Positions 1-8,755 of a stretch of 64,000 bases of DNA are shown piece after piece. Within the stretch, counting starts at the first letter, position 1; each line of letters opens with the position of its first letter. Below the pieces are notes generated by a model that had not been told where the DNA came from, ran no database searches, and was given only the letters and a program-made list of their open reading frames with translations. The DNA is taken from the NCBI RefSeq assembly GCF_049994355.1, contig NZ_CP188257.1, positions 3,906,001 to 3,970,000 on the forward strand, written 5' to 3'. The stretch is from Angustibacter sp049994355 (GTDB lineage: Bacteria > Actinomycetota > Actinomycetes > Actinomycetales > Angustibacteraceae). A program made the translations under genes and the position numbers.

Positions 1-1096
1 TCACGTCCGTCTCGTACGCGATCACCTGCTGGGTGCGCAGGGCGAGCCGGGCCGCCTTGGCGGTGGGCAGCGCGATCGCCTCGTCGTAGGAGTTGGTGTG
101 CAGGCTCTGGGTGCCGCCGAGCACCGCGCCGAGCCCCTGCAGCGCGACCCGCACGAGGTTGACCTCAGGCTGCTGGGCGGTGAGCTGCACCCCGGCCGTC
201 TGGGTGTGGAAGCGCAGCATCAGCGACTTGGGGTCCTTGGCGCCGAACTCGTCGCGCATGATCTGCGCCCAGATGCGGCGGGCGGCCCGGAACTTGGCGA
301 CCTCCTCCAGGAACGTCGTCCGGGCCACGAAGAAGAAGGACAGCCGGGGCGCGAAGTCGTCGACGGACAGGCCGGCGTCCAGCGCCGCCTGCACGTACGC
401 CTTGGCATTGGCCAGGGTGAACGCGATCTCCTGCACGGGCGTGGCACCGGCCTCGGCCATGTGGTACCCGCTGATCGAGATCGTGTTCCAGCGCGGCAGC
501 TCCTTGCGGCAGTACGCGAAGGTGTCCGCGATCAGCCGCAGCGACTCGGCCGGCGGGAAGATGTACGTGCCGCGCGCGATGTACTCCTTGAGCACGTCGT
601 TCTGGATCGTGCCGGTCAGCTGGCCACCCTCGACGCCGTGCTCCTCCGCGACCAGCTGGTACAGCAGCAGCAGCACCGAGCCGGGGGCGTTGATCGTCAT
701 GGACGTCGACACCTCCTCCAGCGGGATGCCGTCGAAGAGCAGGCGCATGTCGTCGATCGAGTCGATGGCGACGCCGACCTTGCCGACCTCGCCGTGCGCG
801 ATCGGGTCGTCGGAGTCGTAGCCCATCTGGGTCGGCAGGTCGAACGCCACGCTCAGCCCGCCGGTGCCAGCCGCGACGAGCTGGTGGTAGCGCTCGTTGG
901 ACTCCTTGGCGGTGCCGAACCCGGCGTACTGGCGCATGGTCCAGGGCCGGCCGGTGTACATGCTCGGGTACACCCCGCGGGTGAACGGGTACTGCCCCGG
1001 CTCACCCAGCTGCTGCTCGGCGTCCCAACCGTCCAGCTCCTGCGGCCCGTAGACGGTGTGCAGCTCAAGACCCGACTCGGTGTGCGATTCACTCAC
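1..1096 (-). CDS. Methylmalonyl-CoA mutase catalytic subunit (3' end beyond window)
   Basis: Catalytic TIM-barrel part of a coenzyme-B12 acyl-CoA mutase, interconverting succinyl-CoA and (R)-methylmalonyl-CoA. About 365 codons are visible from a GTG at 1096; the C-terminus is off the left edge. The family block YTGRPWTMRQYAGFGTA lies at about residues 47-63 and TGTIQNDVLKEYIARGTYIF at 161-180. The active-site Tyr (about Y47) and Arg (about R175) seen in methylmalonyl-CoA mutases are kept; isobutyryl-CoA mutases have Gln at the Arg position, so methylmalonyl is the likelier substrate (inference from remembered family residues). The short N-terminus suggests the type whose B12-binding domain is a separate protein; a candidate lies at 48628-49032. 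Confidence 0.92.
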   Translation of the reverse strand, partial: MSESHTESGLELHTVYGPQELDGWDAEQQLGEPGQYPFTRGVYPSMYTGRPWTMRQYAGFGTAKESNERYHQLVAAGTGGLSVAFDLPTQMGYDSDDPIAHGEVGKVGVAIDSIDDMRLLFDGIPLEEVSTSMTINAPGSVLLLLYQLVAEEHGVEGGQLTGTIQNDVLKEYIARGTYIFPPAESLRLIADTFAYCRKELPRWNTISISGYHMAEAGATPVQEIAFTLANAKAYVQAALDAGLSVDDFAPRLSFFFVARTTFLEEVAKFRAARRIWAQIMRDEFGAKDPKSLMLRFHTQTAGVQLTAQQPEVNLVRVALQGLGAVLGGTQSLHTNSYDEAIALPTAKAARLALRTQQVIAYETDV

Positions 1097-1165
1097 CCGG
1101 GAAGGGTATCGACGCGGCGGGCATCCGCGCCCCGCCCGTGTCCGACCTCACAGGGGACCCGTGCC

Positions 1166-1902
1166 GTGCAGCTACCACCGTCCCTGACCAGGACCGCCCA
1201 CGAGCAGCGCGGCCTGGTGAGCACCCGTCAGCTGCTCGTCGCCGGCGTCAGCCGGGCGGCGATCCGGTGGAACGTCGCGCCGGGAGGGCTTCGCCGTACG
1301 CCGTCGCACCTACCCCGACCCAGCGGCCTGGCGGGTGGGCCCGCTCGTGATCTGCTCGCCCGCCCGCGCGGCCGTCGACACGGCGCGCGAGCTCGGACCG
1401 CAGGACGCGCGGGCCCTGCTGATCAGCGTCGTCCAGCGAAGGCTCCTGCGGCCGGAGGACCTGCAGGCCGAGGTCGCCGCGGGGCCCGTGCGGGGACGGG
1501 CTCCGCTTCGACGTGCGCTGGAGGATGTGGCACTGGGCGCGTGTCGTTGCCGGAGGCGCAGGTGCTACGCGAGCTCGCCCTCAGCAAGGTGCTGCCCGCG
1601 GTCGTCGCCAACCCGTGCCTGGTCGCTGCCGACGGCACACGTCTGCCCACTCCGGACTTCTGGCTGGACGACGTCCGGCTCGCCGGGCAGGAGCACTCGC
1701 GGGCGCACCACGTCCGGGTCGCGACTGGGAGCAGACCGTAGCCGCAGACACCCGTCTGGGCGAGTACGGCGTCCTGGTCCTGGCCGTGACGCCGACCGGG
1801 TTCCGCCGTGACCCGGCGGCGTTCCGGCGTCGGGTCGAGCAGGCCTACCTCGCGGCCCGTGCGACCGGGCGGCGACCCGACGTCCGCATGGTCCCGCGGT
1901 GA
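1166..1902 (+). pseudogene. Broken AbiEi-antitoxin-domain / DUF559-like protein
   Basis: Remnant of the actinobacterial family with an N-terminal winged-helix AbiEi antitoxin domain and a C-terminal DUF559/Vsr-like nuclease-fold domain. Recognisable pieces sit in different frames. The N-terminal piece (EQRGLVSTRQLLVAGVSRAA) starts from GTG 1166. A middle piece (VICSPARAAVDTARELG) is near 1345-1530. A third (SLPEAQVLRELALSKVLPAV) returns to the first frame near 1540-1700. The last (DWEQTVAADTRLGEYGVLVL) runs to the stop at 1902. At least three frameshifts are needed to join them, so no full product can be made. The start of the core domain after residue 40 is also degraded. Family assignment is from motif memory; the broken state is read directly. 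Confidence 0.75.
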
Positions 1903-1917
1903 TCAGGGGGCAGGAGC

Positions 1918-3000
1918 TCAGAGGAGGTCGGTGCGGTCGGCGGCGGCGAGCCGGTCGACGATGCTCTTGACCTGCTGGACGTGCGAGCGCGCCGCCACCA
2001 GCACGGCGTCCGGGGTGTCCACCACCACCACGTCCTGCAGCCCGAGCAGCGCGACCACCCGCCCGGGCGAGGTCACCACCAGACCGCTCGCGTCCACCGA
2101 CAGCAGCTCGCCGCCGCCCAGCACCGACAGGCGCTCGTCCGGTAGCACCGACTGCAGCGAGCCGAAGTCGCCGACGTCGTCCCAGCCGAACTCCCCCGGA
2201 ACGACCGCGACCCGCCCGGCGGCCGCGGCCGGCTCGGCGACGGCGTAGTCGATGGCCACCTTCTCAAGCGTCGGCCACACCTCATCGAGCACCTGCTGGC
2301 GCTGCGGGGTGTCCCATGCCGCGCCGATCGCCCGCAGGCCGGCCGCCAGCTGCGGGCGGTACCCGTCCAGCAGCTCCAGCAGGACCGCGGCCCGCGCCAC
2401 GAACATGCCCGCGTTCCACCGGTATCCCTGCTTCAGGTAGCGCTCGGCGGTCGCGGCGTCCGGCTTCTCGACGAACTCATCCACCGCCAGCGCGGACGGC
2501 GCGCCGACCACTCCCAGCGGGTCGCCCGGTCGGATGTAGCCGAACCCGGTGGCGGGGCGGGTCGCCGTGATGCCGATGGTCACCAACCGCCCGGTGCGCG
2601 CGACGGCGACCGCCTCTTCGACCGCGGCGGCGAACAGCGAGGCATCGGCGATCACGTGGTCCGCGGCGAAGGAGCCGACCACCGCCTGGGGGTTCCGGGC
2701 GTGCACGACAGCAGCAGCCAGGCCGATCGCCGCGGCCGAGTCGCGCGGCGAGGGCTCGGCCAGCAGGTCGTCCAGGTCGAGGCCGGGCAGTTGGCGGGCG
2801 ACCGCGCCCGCGTGGGCGGCACCGGTCACCACGCAGACCCGGCCGGCCACGCCGTCCAGCCGGTCCCAGGTCTGCTGCAGCAGCGTGCGCCCTGTCCCGG
2901 TGAGGTCCAGCAGGAACTTCGGCTCGGCGCGTCGCGACAGGGGCCACAGTCGCGTCCCGGCTCCGCCGGCGGGCACCACGGCGGTCAGATCGGTGATCAC
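1918..3000 (-). CDS. manC: Mannose-1-phosphate guanylyltransferase
   Basis: Makes GDP-mannose from mannose 1-phosphate and GTP, the mannosyl donor for glycolipids and glycans. About 360 aa. The nucleotidyltransferase signature PAGGAGTRLWPLSRRAEPKF sits near the N-terminus, followed by the conserved FAADHVI, FVEKPD, RWNAGMFV and FGWDDVGDFGSL blocks. It lacks the C-terminal isomerase domain of bifunctional enzymes. GTG 3000 is chosen because the conserved fold begins directly after it; an in-frame start at 3069 would add 23 unconserved residues. It diverges from the sdh operon, a common actinobacterial arrangement. Confidence 0.9.
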   Translation of the reverse strand: MITDLTAVVPAGGAGTRLWPLSRRAEPKFLLDLTGTGRTLLQQTWDRLDGVAGRVCVVTGAAHAGAVARQLPGLDLDDLLAEPSPRDSAAAIGLAAAVVHARNPQAVVGSFAADHVIADASLFAAAVEEAVAVARTGRLVTIGITATRPATGFGYIRPGDPLGVVGAPSALAVDEFVEKPDAATAERYLKQGYRWNAGMFVARAAVLLELLDGYRPQLAAGLRAIGAAWDTPQRQQVLDEVWPTLEKVAIDYAVAEPAAAAGRVAVVPGEFGWDDVGDFGSLQSVLPDERLSVLGGGELLSVDASGLVVTSPGRVVALLGLQDVVVVDTPDAVLVAARSHVQQVKSIVDRLAAADRTDLL

Positions 3001-3209
3001 GGCGGTGACGTTACCGAAGGCAGCCAGCCGAATGACCCTTCCGGCGATCGTGCGTGAGGGGTTGGTCACACCCGCCGTGCCCGGTGCAGCGGTCGGCGCC
3101 CGACCTCACTAAAGTGACCACGTCGTGGACGTCGCCGTCCCCCGCCCCCCTGCACCACCGCAGCCTGTCGGGTCGACGCGTCTTCCCCCGTCAGGCGAAA
3201 GGGAACGTC

Positions 3210-3584
3210 GTGCCCAAGGCACCCGCAGGCACCCTGTACCGGGGCCGCGAGGGGATGTGGTCGTGGGTCGCGCACCGGGTGACCGGCGTGCTGATCTTCT
3301 TCTTCCTCTTCGCGCACGTGCTGGACACCGCGCTGGTGCGCGTCTCCCCGCACGCCTACAACGAGGTGATCGGGACCTACAAGAACCCGATCGTCGGGCT
3401 CGGCGAGGCCGGGCTGGTCGCCGCGATCATCTTCCACGCGTTCAACGGTGTGCGGATCATGCTGGTCGACTTCTGGTCCAAGGGACCGCGCTACCAGAGG
3501 CAGATGCTCTGGGTCGTCATGGCGCTGTGGGTGCTGCTCTTCGCACCGTTCGCCGTCCGCCACCTGATGCACGTCTTCGGCTGA
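3210..3584 (+). CDS. sdhC: Succinate dehydrogenase cytochrome b556 subunit
   Basis: Membrane anchor of complex II, carrying haem and the quinone site. 124 aa from GTG 3210, with AAGGGAA upstream as ribosome binding site. The N-terminal signature MWSWVAHRVTGVLIFFFLFA contains the conserved SdhC H-R-x-[ST]-G motif and opens the first of three membrane helices (about residues 20-45, 65-90 and 100-122). A conserved His in IIFHAFNG is a probable haem ligand. First gene of sdhCDAB; sdhD starts 10 nt after its stop. Confidence 0.95.
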   Translation: MPKAPAGTLYRGREGMWSWVAHRVTGVLIFFFLFAHVLDTALVRVSPHAYNEVIGTYKNPIVGLGEAGLVAAIIFHAFNGVRIMLVDFWSKGPRYQRQMLWVVMALWVLLFAPFAVRHLMHVFG

Positions 3585-3594
3585 GGGAGCTGAC

Positions 3595-4038
3595 ATGACC
3601 ACCATCGAGGCTCCGCGGGCACCGTTCCGCCGCAGCCGGGCGACCCGCAGCAACTTCGAGCTCTACTCGTGGCTGTTCATGCGCGGCTCCGGCGTGGTGC
3701 TGATCGCACTCGTGTTCGGCCACCTGTTCGTCAACCTGGTCAGCGGCCAGGGCATCAAGGCGATCGACTTCGCCTTCGTCGGCGGCAAGTGGTCCAGCCC
3801 GTTCTGGCAGACCTGGGACCTGCTGATGCTGTGGCTGGCCGAGCTGCACGGGGTCAACGGCGTGCGCACCGTGATCAACGACTACGCCGAGAAGGACAGC
3901 ACCCGCATCGTGCTCAAGACCCTGTTGCTGCTGAGCGCCGCGCTGATCCTGGTGCTCGGCACGCTGGTCATCTTCACCTTCGACCCGTGCCCGGTGGGCG
4001 AGCCCGCCAACCTGCTCCCGTCGTTCTGCACCAAGTAG
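3595..4038 (+). CDS. sdhD: Succinate dehydrogenase hydrophobic anchor subunit
   Basis: Second membrane anchor of complex II, 147 aa, three predicted helices. The block LYSWLFMRGSGVVLIALVFG and the motif LAELHGVNGVRTVINDY are typical of actinobacterial SdhD; the latter includes the conserved His of the third-helix region. The long hydrophobic C-terminal helix LLLLSAALILVLGTLVIFTF completes the anchor. It lies between sdhC and sdhA in a single transcriptional direction with gaps of about 10 nt. Confidence 0.94.
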   Translation: MTTIEAPRAPFRRSRATRSNFELYSWLFMRGSGVVLIALVFGHLFVNLVSGQGIKAIDFAFVGGKWSSPFWQTWDLLMLWLAELHGVNGVRTVINDYAEKDSTRIVLKTLLLLSAALILVLGTLVIFTFDPCPVGEPANLLPSFCTK

Positions 4039-4049
4039 GGATGTCACTC

Positions 4050-5801
4050 ATGCAGACGCACACCTATGACGTGGTCATCGTCGGTGCCGGCGGTGCCGGC
4101 ATGCGCGCGGCCCTGGAGTCCAGCAAGCGGGTCCGGACGGCGGTGCTGACCAAGCTCTACCCGACCCGCTCGCACACCGGCGCGGCTCAGGGCGGCATGT
4201 GCGCCGCGCTGGCCAACGTCGAGGAGGACAACTGGGAGTGGCACACCTTCGACACGGTCAAGGGCGGCGACTACCTCGTCGACCAGGACGCCGCCGAGGT
4301 GATGTGCAAGGAGGCCATCGACGCCGTCCTCGACCTGGAGAGGATGGGCCTGCCGTTCAACCGGACGCCCGAGGGCAAGATCGACCAGCGTCGCTTCGGT
4401 GGGCACACCCGCAACCACGGTGAGGCCGCCGTCCGGCGCTCCTGCTTCGCCGCGGACCGCACCGGCCACATGATCCTGCAGACGCTGTACCAGAACTGCG
4501 TCAAGCAGGACGTCGAGTTCTTCAACGAGTACTACGTGCTCGACCTGATCACCACCGGCAGCGGCGAGACGCTGCGCACCGCCGGCGTGGTGGCCTACGA
4601 GCTGTCCACCGGCGAGATCCACATCTTCCGCGCCAAGTCGGTGGTGCTGGCCACCGGCGGCGTCGGCAAGGTCTACAAGACGACGTCCAACGCGCACACC
4701 CTGACCGGTGACGGCATGGGCATCGCGTTCCGCAAGGGCCTGCCGCTGGAGGACATGGAGTTCTTCCAGTTCCACCCCACCGGCCTGGCCGGGCTCGGCA
4801 TCCTGCTGTCCGAGGCCGCGCGCGGCGAGGGCGGCATCCTGCGCAACAGCGAGGGCGAGCGCTTCATGGAGCGCTACGCCCCGACGATCAAGGACCTCGC
4901 GCCGCGCGACATCGTCGCCCGCTCGATGGCCAACGAGGTGCGCGAGGGCCGCGGCTGCGGGCCGAACAAGGACTATGTGCTGCTCGACCTGACCCACCTC
5001 GAGCCCGCGCACATCGACGCGAAGCTGCCGGACATCACCGAGTTCGCCCGCACCTACCTCGGGGTCGAGCCCTACACCGAGCCGGTGCCGGTCTACCCGA
5101 CCGCCCACTACGCGATGGGCGGCGTGCCGACCAACGTCGAGGCGGAAGTGCTGCGGGACAACACCCACGTCGTCCCCGGCCTGTACGCCGCCGGCGAGGT
5201 CGCCTGCGTGTCCGTGCACGGCTCGAACCGGCTGGGTACCAACTCGCTGCTGGACATCAACGTGTTCGGCCGCCGAGCGGGCATCGCGGCCGCCGAGTTC
5301 GCCGCCACCGCACCGCTGGTCGACCTGCCCGACACGCCCGAGGCGGGGACCGTCGAGCTGCTGGAGTCGATGCGCTCGCGGCAGGACGGCGAGCGCGTGG
5401 CGGTCGTCCGCAAGGCTCTGCAGGAGACCATGGACCGCAACGCCCAGGTGTTCCGCACCGAAGGCTCGCTGAAGCAGGCGCTGTCCGACATCGAGGGCCT
5501 GAAAGACCGCTACCGCAACGTTTCCGTGCAGGACAAGGGCAAGCGGTTCAACACCGACCTGCTCGAGGCCGTCGAGCTCGGGTTCCTGCTCGACCTGGCC
5601 GAGGTCATCGTGCTCGGTGCGCTGGAGCGCAAGGAGTCGCGCGGCGGCCACTTCCGTGAGGACTATGCGCTGCGCGACGACGTGAACTTCATGCGGCACA
5701 CGATGGCCTACCGTGAAGAGGGCGCCGACTCCACGAGCGTGCGCCTCGACTACAAGCCGGTCGTGCAGACCCGCTACGAGCCGATGGAGCGCAAGTACTG
5801 A
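4050..5801 (+). CDS. sdhA: Succinate dehydrogenase flavoprotein subunit
   Basis: Catalytic subunit oxidising succinate to fumarate. 583 aa from ATG 4050; an in-frame ATG at 4041 would add three residues, but the AGGGA at 4037-4041 is better spaced for 4050. The FAD dinucleotide fold VVIVGAGGAGMRAAL is at the N-terminus, followed by RSHTGAAQGG, whose His binds FAD covalently in this family. Substrate and active-site blocks RRFGGHTRNHGEAAVRRS and HGSNRLGTNSLLD are intact. The length is typical. The stop overlaps the sdhB start by one base (TGATG), indicating coupled translation. Confidence 0.97.
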   Translation: MQTHTYDVVIVGAGGAGMRAALESSKRVRTAVLTKLYPTRSHTGAAQGGMCAALANVEEDNWEWHTFDTVKGGDYLVDQDAAEVMCKEAIDAVLDLERMGLPFNRTPEGKIDQRRFGGHTRNHGEAAVRRSCFAADRTGHMILQTLYQNCVKQDVEFFNEYYVLDLITTGSGETLRTAGVVAYELSTGEIHIFRAKSVVLATGGVGKVYKTTSNAHTLTGDGMGIAFRKGLPLEDMEFFQFHPTGLAGLGILLSEAARGEGGILRNSEGERFMERYAPTIKDLAPRDIVARSMANEVREGRGCGPNKDYVLLDLTHLEPAHIDAKLPDITEFARTYLGVEPYTEPVPVYPTAHYAMGGVPTNVEAEVLRDNTHVVPGLYAAGEVACVSVHGSNRLGTNSLLDINVFGRRAGIAAAEFAATAPLVDLPDTPEAGTVELLESMRSRQDGERVAVVRKALQETMDRNAQVFRTEGSLKQALSDIEGLKDRYRNVSVQDKGKRFNTDLLEAVELGFLLDLAEVIVLGALERKESRGGHFREDYALRDDVNFMRHTMAYREEGADSTSVRLDYKPVVQTRYEPMERKY

Positions 5802-6556
5802 TGACGACCACGCAGGAGACTCGCCCCGCCGAGGTGGGCGCGGTCCCGAGCTTCGACGTCACCCTGCGGATCCGCCGGTTCAACCCCGAGGCGGACGCCG
5901 AGCCGCACTGGGAGGACTACCGGGTCACGGTGCACGCGACCGACCGTTTGCTGGACGCGCTGCACACCATCAAGTGGGAGCAGGACGGTTCGCTGACCTT
6001 CCGCCGCTCCTGCGCGCACGGCGTCTGCGGCTCGGACGCGATGCGGATCAACGGCAAGAACCGGCTCGCCTGCAAGACGCTGCTCAAGGACCTCAACCCG
6101 AAGAAGCCGATCACGGTCGAGCCGATCAAGGGCCTGACGGTCGAGAAGGACCTCGTGGTCGACATGGACCCGTTCTTCGCGGCCTACCGCGAGGTGATGC
6201 CGTTCCTGGTGACCAGCGGGAACGAGCCGTCCCGAGAGCGCATCCAGAGCCAGGAGCAGCGCGACCGGTTCGACGACACCACCAAGTGCATCCTGTGCGC
6301 CGCGTGCACGTCGTCCTGCCCGGTGTTCTGGGGCGACGGCCAGTACTTCGGCCCGGCGGCGATCGTCAACGCGCACCGGTTCATCTTCGACAGCCGCGAC
6401 GAGGGCAGCGACCAGCGGCTGGAGATCCTGAACGACAAGGAAGGCGTGTGGCGCTGCCGCACCACGTTCAACTGCACGGACGCGTGCCCGCGGGGCATCG
6501 AGGTCACCAAAGCGATCCAGGAGGTCAAGCGTGCCCTCCTGACCCGCAAGGTCTGA
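5801..6556 (+). CDS. sdhB: Succinate dehydrogenase iron-sulfur subunit
   Basis: Electron-transfer subunit of complex II, 251 aa. An N-terminal 2Fe-2S ferredoxin domain carries CAHGVCGSDAMRINGKNRLAC (Cys ligands at about residues 69-89). The C-terminal domain holds the CILCAACTSSCP cluster ligands and the later CRTTFNCTDACPRGI set for the 4Fe-4S and 3Fe-4S centres. ATG 5801 overlaps the sdhA stop. It completes the sdhCDAB operon. Confidence 0.97.
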   Translation: MTTTQETRPAEVGAVPSFDVTLRIRRFNPEADAEPHWEDYRVTVHATDRLLDALHTIKWEQDGSLTFRRSCAHGVCGSDAMRINGKNRLACKTLLKDLNPKKPITVEPIKGLTVEKDLVVDMDPFFAAYREVMPFLVTSGNEPSRERIQSQEQRDRFDDTTKCILCAACTSSCPVFWGDGQYFGPAAIVNAHRFIFDSRDEGSDQRLEILNDKEGVWRCRTTFNCTDACPRGIEVTKAIQEVKRALLTRKV

Positions 6557-6558
6557 CC

Positions 6559-7764
6559 GTGCGGTTTCCGACATTGCCAGCTGCGGCCGTCGCCGCCGCG
6601 TCTGCCGCCCTGCTGCTGGCCGGACCGTCGTCCGCCGTCGCGACCACCACCACGACCAACCCCCGCCCGGTGGTCGGTGGGGAGCGGCTCGCCGCCAAGA
6701 CCGTGGTCACCGACCTGCCGGACGGCGTCCCCGCCCCGCCGAAGTTCAGCGCCGGCGGCTGGGTGCTGGCCGACCTGGACACCGGCGAAGTGATCGCGGC
6801 CCGCAACGCGCACGGCCGCTACCTGCCGGCGTCCACGCTCAAGACGCTCACGGTGCTGACCACGATGCCGCAGCTGGACCCGGGCGCCCTGGTGCAGGCG
6901 GCCAACGAGGACCTCGTCGAGGGCACCCAGGTCGGGCTCGACCCGCACTCGAAGTACACGGTCCAGCAGCTCCTGCTCGGCACGATGCTGTCCTCCGGCA
7001 ACGACACCGCGACGGCCCTGGCCAGGGTGGCCGGTGGCGCCGGCGGCGTGCGGGCCACCGTGGCGGCCATGCAGGCCAACGCCCAGCGCCTCGGCGCCTT
7101 CGACACCGTGGTGCACAACCCGAGCGGGCTGGACGCGCCCGGGCAGCTGTCCAGCGCGTACGACCTGGCGCTGGTCGCCCGGGCCGCGATGGCGCTGCCG
7201 CAGCTGCGCGCCCTGGTCGCCACCAAGCACGCGCAGTTCCCGGGCAAGCAGCTGCCCGGCAAGAAGCGCAAGAGCTACCAGATCTCCAACCACAACACGT
7301 TCCTGTTCAACTACGACGGCGCGACCGGCGTGAAGAACGGCTACACCGTCGCTGCGCGATGGACGGCGATCGCGGCCGCCACCCGCGGCGGGCACACCTA
7401 CGTGCTGACCGCCCTGCGCCGCGGCGAGAGCAGCTGGCGACCTCAGGCGGCACTGTTCGACTGGGCCTTCAGGTACGGCGGGCTGGCCCGGCCGGTCGGC
7501 TCCCTGGTCACCCCCGAGCAGGCGGCCGAGCTGCAGGCCGCCGCGCCCGCCACCGCCTCGCCCGCGCCCGTCGCGGCTGCCGGCTCGGCGGTGGCGCTGG
7601 CCCGGTCCTCGGCCGGCGACCGCAGCACGCTGGTGCTGGTCGCGACGGCAGCCGGCATCGCGGTGCTGCTGGTCGGTTCGTTGCTCGGGCTCAGCGCCCG
7701 CGCACGGCGCCGACAGCTGCACGCAGCCCGTGTCGCACGCTCCGCGCGACAACCAGTGCGCTGA
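6559..7764 (+). CDS. D-alanyl-D-alanine carboxypeptidase (S11 family)
   Basis: Penicillin-binding-protein-like enzyme trimming the terminal D-Ala of peptidoglycan stem peptides. 401 aa from GTG 6559, two bases after the sdhB stop. Signal peptide at residues 1-28. Catalytic motifs are S92-T-L-K95, S146-G-N148 and K259-N-G261. The KNG form of the KTG box is usual in actinobacterial members, so it is not a defect. A C-terminal helix (about 355-377) followed by an Arg-rich tail anchors it to the membrane. Its last 74 bases overlap the 3' end of the opposite-strand gene at 7691-8755. Confidence 0.93.
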   Translation: MRFPTLPAAAVAAASAALLLAGPSSAVATTTTTNPRPVVGGERLAAKTVVTDLPDGVPAPPKFSAGGWVLADLDTGEVIAARNAHGRYLPASTLKTLTVLTTMPQLDPGALVQAANEDLVEGTQVGLDPHSKYTVQQLLLGTMLSSGNDTATALARVAGGAGGVRATVAAMQANAQRLGAFDTVVHNPSGLDAPGQLSSAYDLALVARAAMALPQLRALVATKHAQFPGKQLPGKKRKSYQISNHNTFLFNYDGATGVKNGYTVAARWTAIAAATRGGHTYVLTALRRGESSWRPQAALFDWAFRYGGLARPVGSLVTPEQAAELQAAAPATASPAPVAAAGSAVALARSSAGDRSTLVLVATAAGIAVLLVGSLLGLSARARRRQLHAARVARSARQPVR

Positions 7765-8755
7765 CCCCGAGCACGGCGCCCGCAGCCAGGGACGTCCGGT
7801 CGGCCGAGCGCTGACCGAAGCTCGGCAGCATGGCCTCGCGCGGCCCGGCCCGGCGCGGCAGGGGTTCGACCGGGGTCCCGGTGCCGAGCCGCCCACGGTC
7901 CTGCAGGCCGGTCGCCGCCCAGGCGGCCGACAGCAGCACGACGCGGCTGATCAGGTTGATCAGCAGGAGCAACCCGATGATCACCGCGAAGCTGGCCAGC
8001 ACCGGCTTGCGGGACGCACTGGCCAGCAGCAGCCCGCTGCCGAGCTTGAGCACACCCATGCCGACCGCGCCGATCAAGGCGCCCTGACCGACGTCCCTGC
8101 GGGAGAGCGTGAGCCCGCTCATCAGCCGCAGGATGATCACCATCAGGATGAAGTCGGCGACCAGGACGACGAGCACCCCGAGCACCCGGACCAGCACCTG
8201 GGCGCTGGTGGAGCCGGAGTCGACGCCGACCCGGTCCATCGCCCAGGACGTCGCGCCGGTGACCACCAGTGACAGCACGCCGGAGGCGAGCACCGGAACG
8301 CCCAGCAGGGCCAGCAGGCCGAGGTCGCGCATCTTGCGAAAGGCGATGTTGCCGGTCTGCCGGGGCTGGTCGAACATCGCCCGGGTGCCCTCCCGGATCG
8401 CGTTCACCCAGCCCAGTCCGGCGAATACCAGCGTGACCACGCTGACCAGGCCCGCAATAGTCAGCAGGTCCGGGGTCGGGGGGTTGGTGGCGTCCAGCAG
8501 GCCCTCGGGGTGCTCGGCGTCCTTGACGATGCCCGGCAGGGTGTCCGAGATGTAGGCAACGACCCGGTCGAAGAGCTGCGGGTGGTCTCGCAGCACGAAC
8601 CCGAAGACACTGAAGGCCAGGATCAGCACCGGGATCACCGAGAAGAACCCGACGAACGTGACCCCGCCGGCCAGCAGGTTGCCGCGCGCGTTGCCGTACC
8701 GGGTCCAGGACCGGTACGGGTGGCTGGCCTGTAGGCGCGCGAGCAGCTCCTTCAC
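7691..8755 (-). CDS. YihY/BrkB-family inner membrane protein
   Basis: Polytopic membrane protein of about 354 aa with six predicted helices, matching YihY/BrkB (old name RNase BN; real function unclear). Recognisable blocks are GNARGNLLAGGVTFVGFFSV near the N-terminus and GALIGAVGMGVLKLGSGLLL in the fifth helix region. GTG 8755 overlaps the stop of the RNA-ligase-like gene (GTGA), so it is probably co-translated. The Arg/Pro-rich C-terminal 60 residues are outside the conserved core and run antiparallel into the carboxypeptidase gene. Confidence 0.88.
   Translation of the reverse strand: MKELLARLQASHPYRSWTRYGNARGNLLAGGVTFVGFFSVIPVLILAFSVFGFVLRDHPQLFDRVVAYISDTLPGIVKDAEHPEGLLDATNPPTPDLLTIAGLVSVVTLVFAGLGWVNAIREGTRAMFDQPRQTGNIAFRKMRDLGLLALLGVPVLASGVLSLVVTGATSWAMDRVGVDSGSTSAQVLVRVLGVLVVLVADFILMVIILRLMSGLTLSRRDVGQGALIGAVGMGVLKLGSGLLLASASRKPVLASFAVIIGLLLLINLISRVVLLSAAWAATGLQDRGRLGTGTPVEPLPRRAGPREAMLPSFGQRSADRTSLAAGAVLGVSALVVARSVRHGLRAAVGAVRGR

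Noticed and set aside
98..1741. Plus-strand open frame running through the mutase gene
   Set aside because: The minus strand encodes an unambiguous methylmalonyl-CoA mutase over 1-1096; only the part from 1166 holds real, broken, coding sequence.
4044..5699. Long open frame opposite sdhA, and many similar long antisense frames (for example opposite GH42, purH and sucC)
   Set aside because: Compositions rich in Arg, Gly, His and Val with no motif are the usual mirror of GC-rich coding DNA; the plus-strand genes carry full family motifs.
7336..7344. Loss of the KTG box in the D,D-carboxypeptidase
   Set aside because: The KNG variant followed by YT is normal in actinobacterial S11 enzymes.
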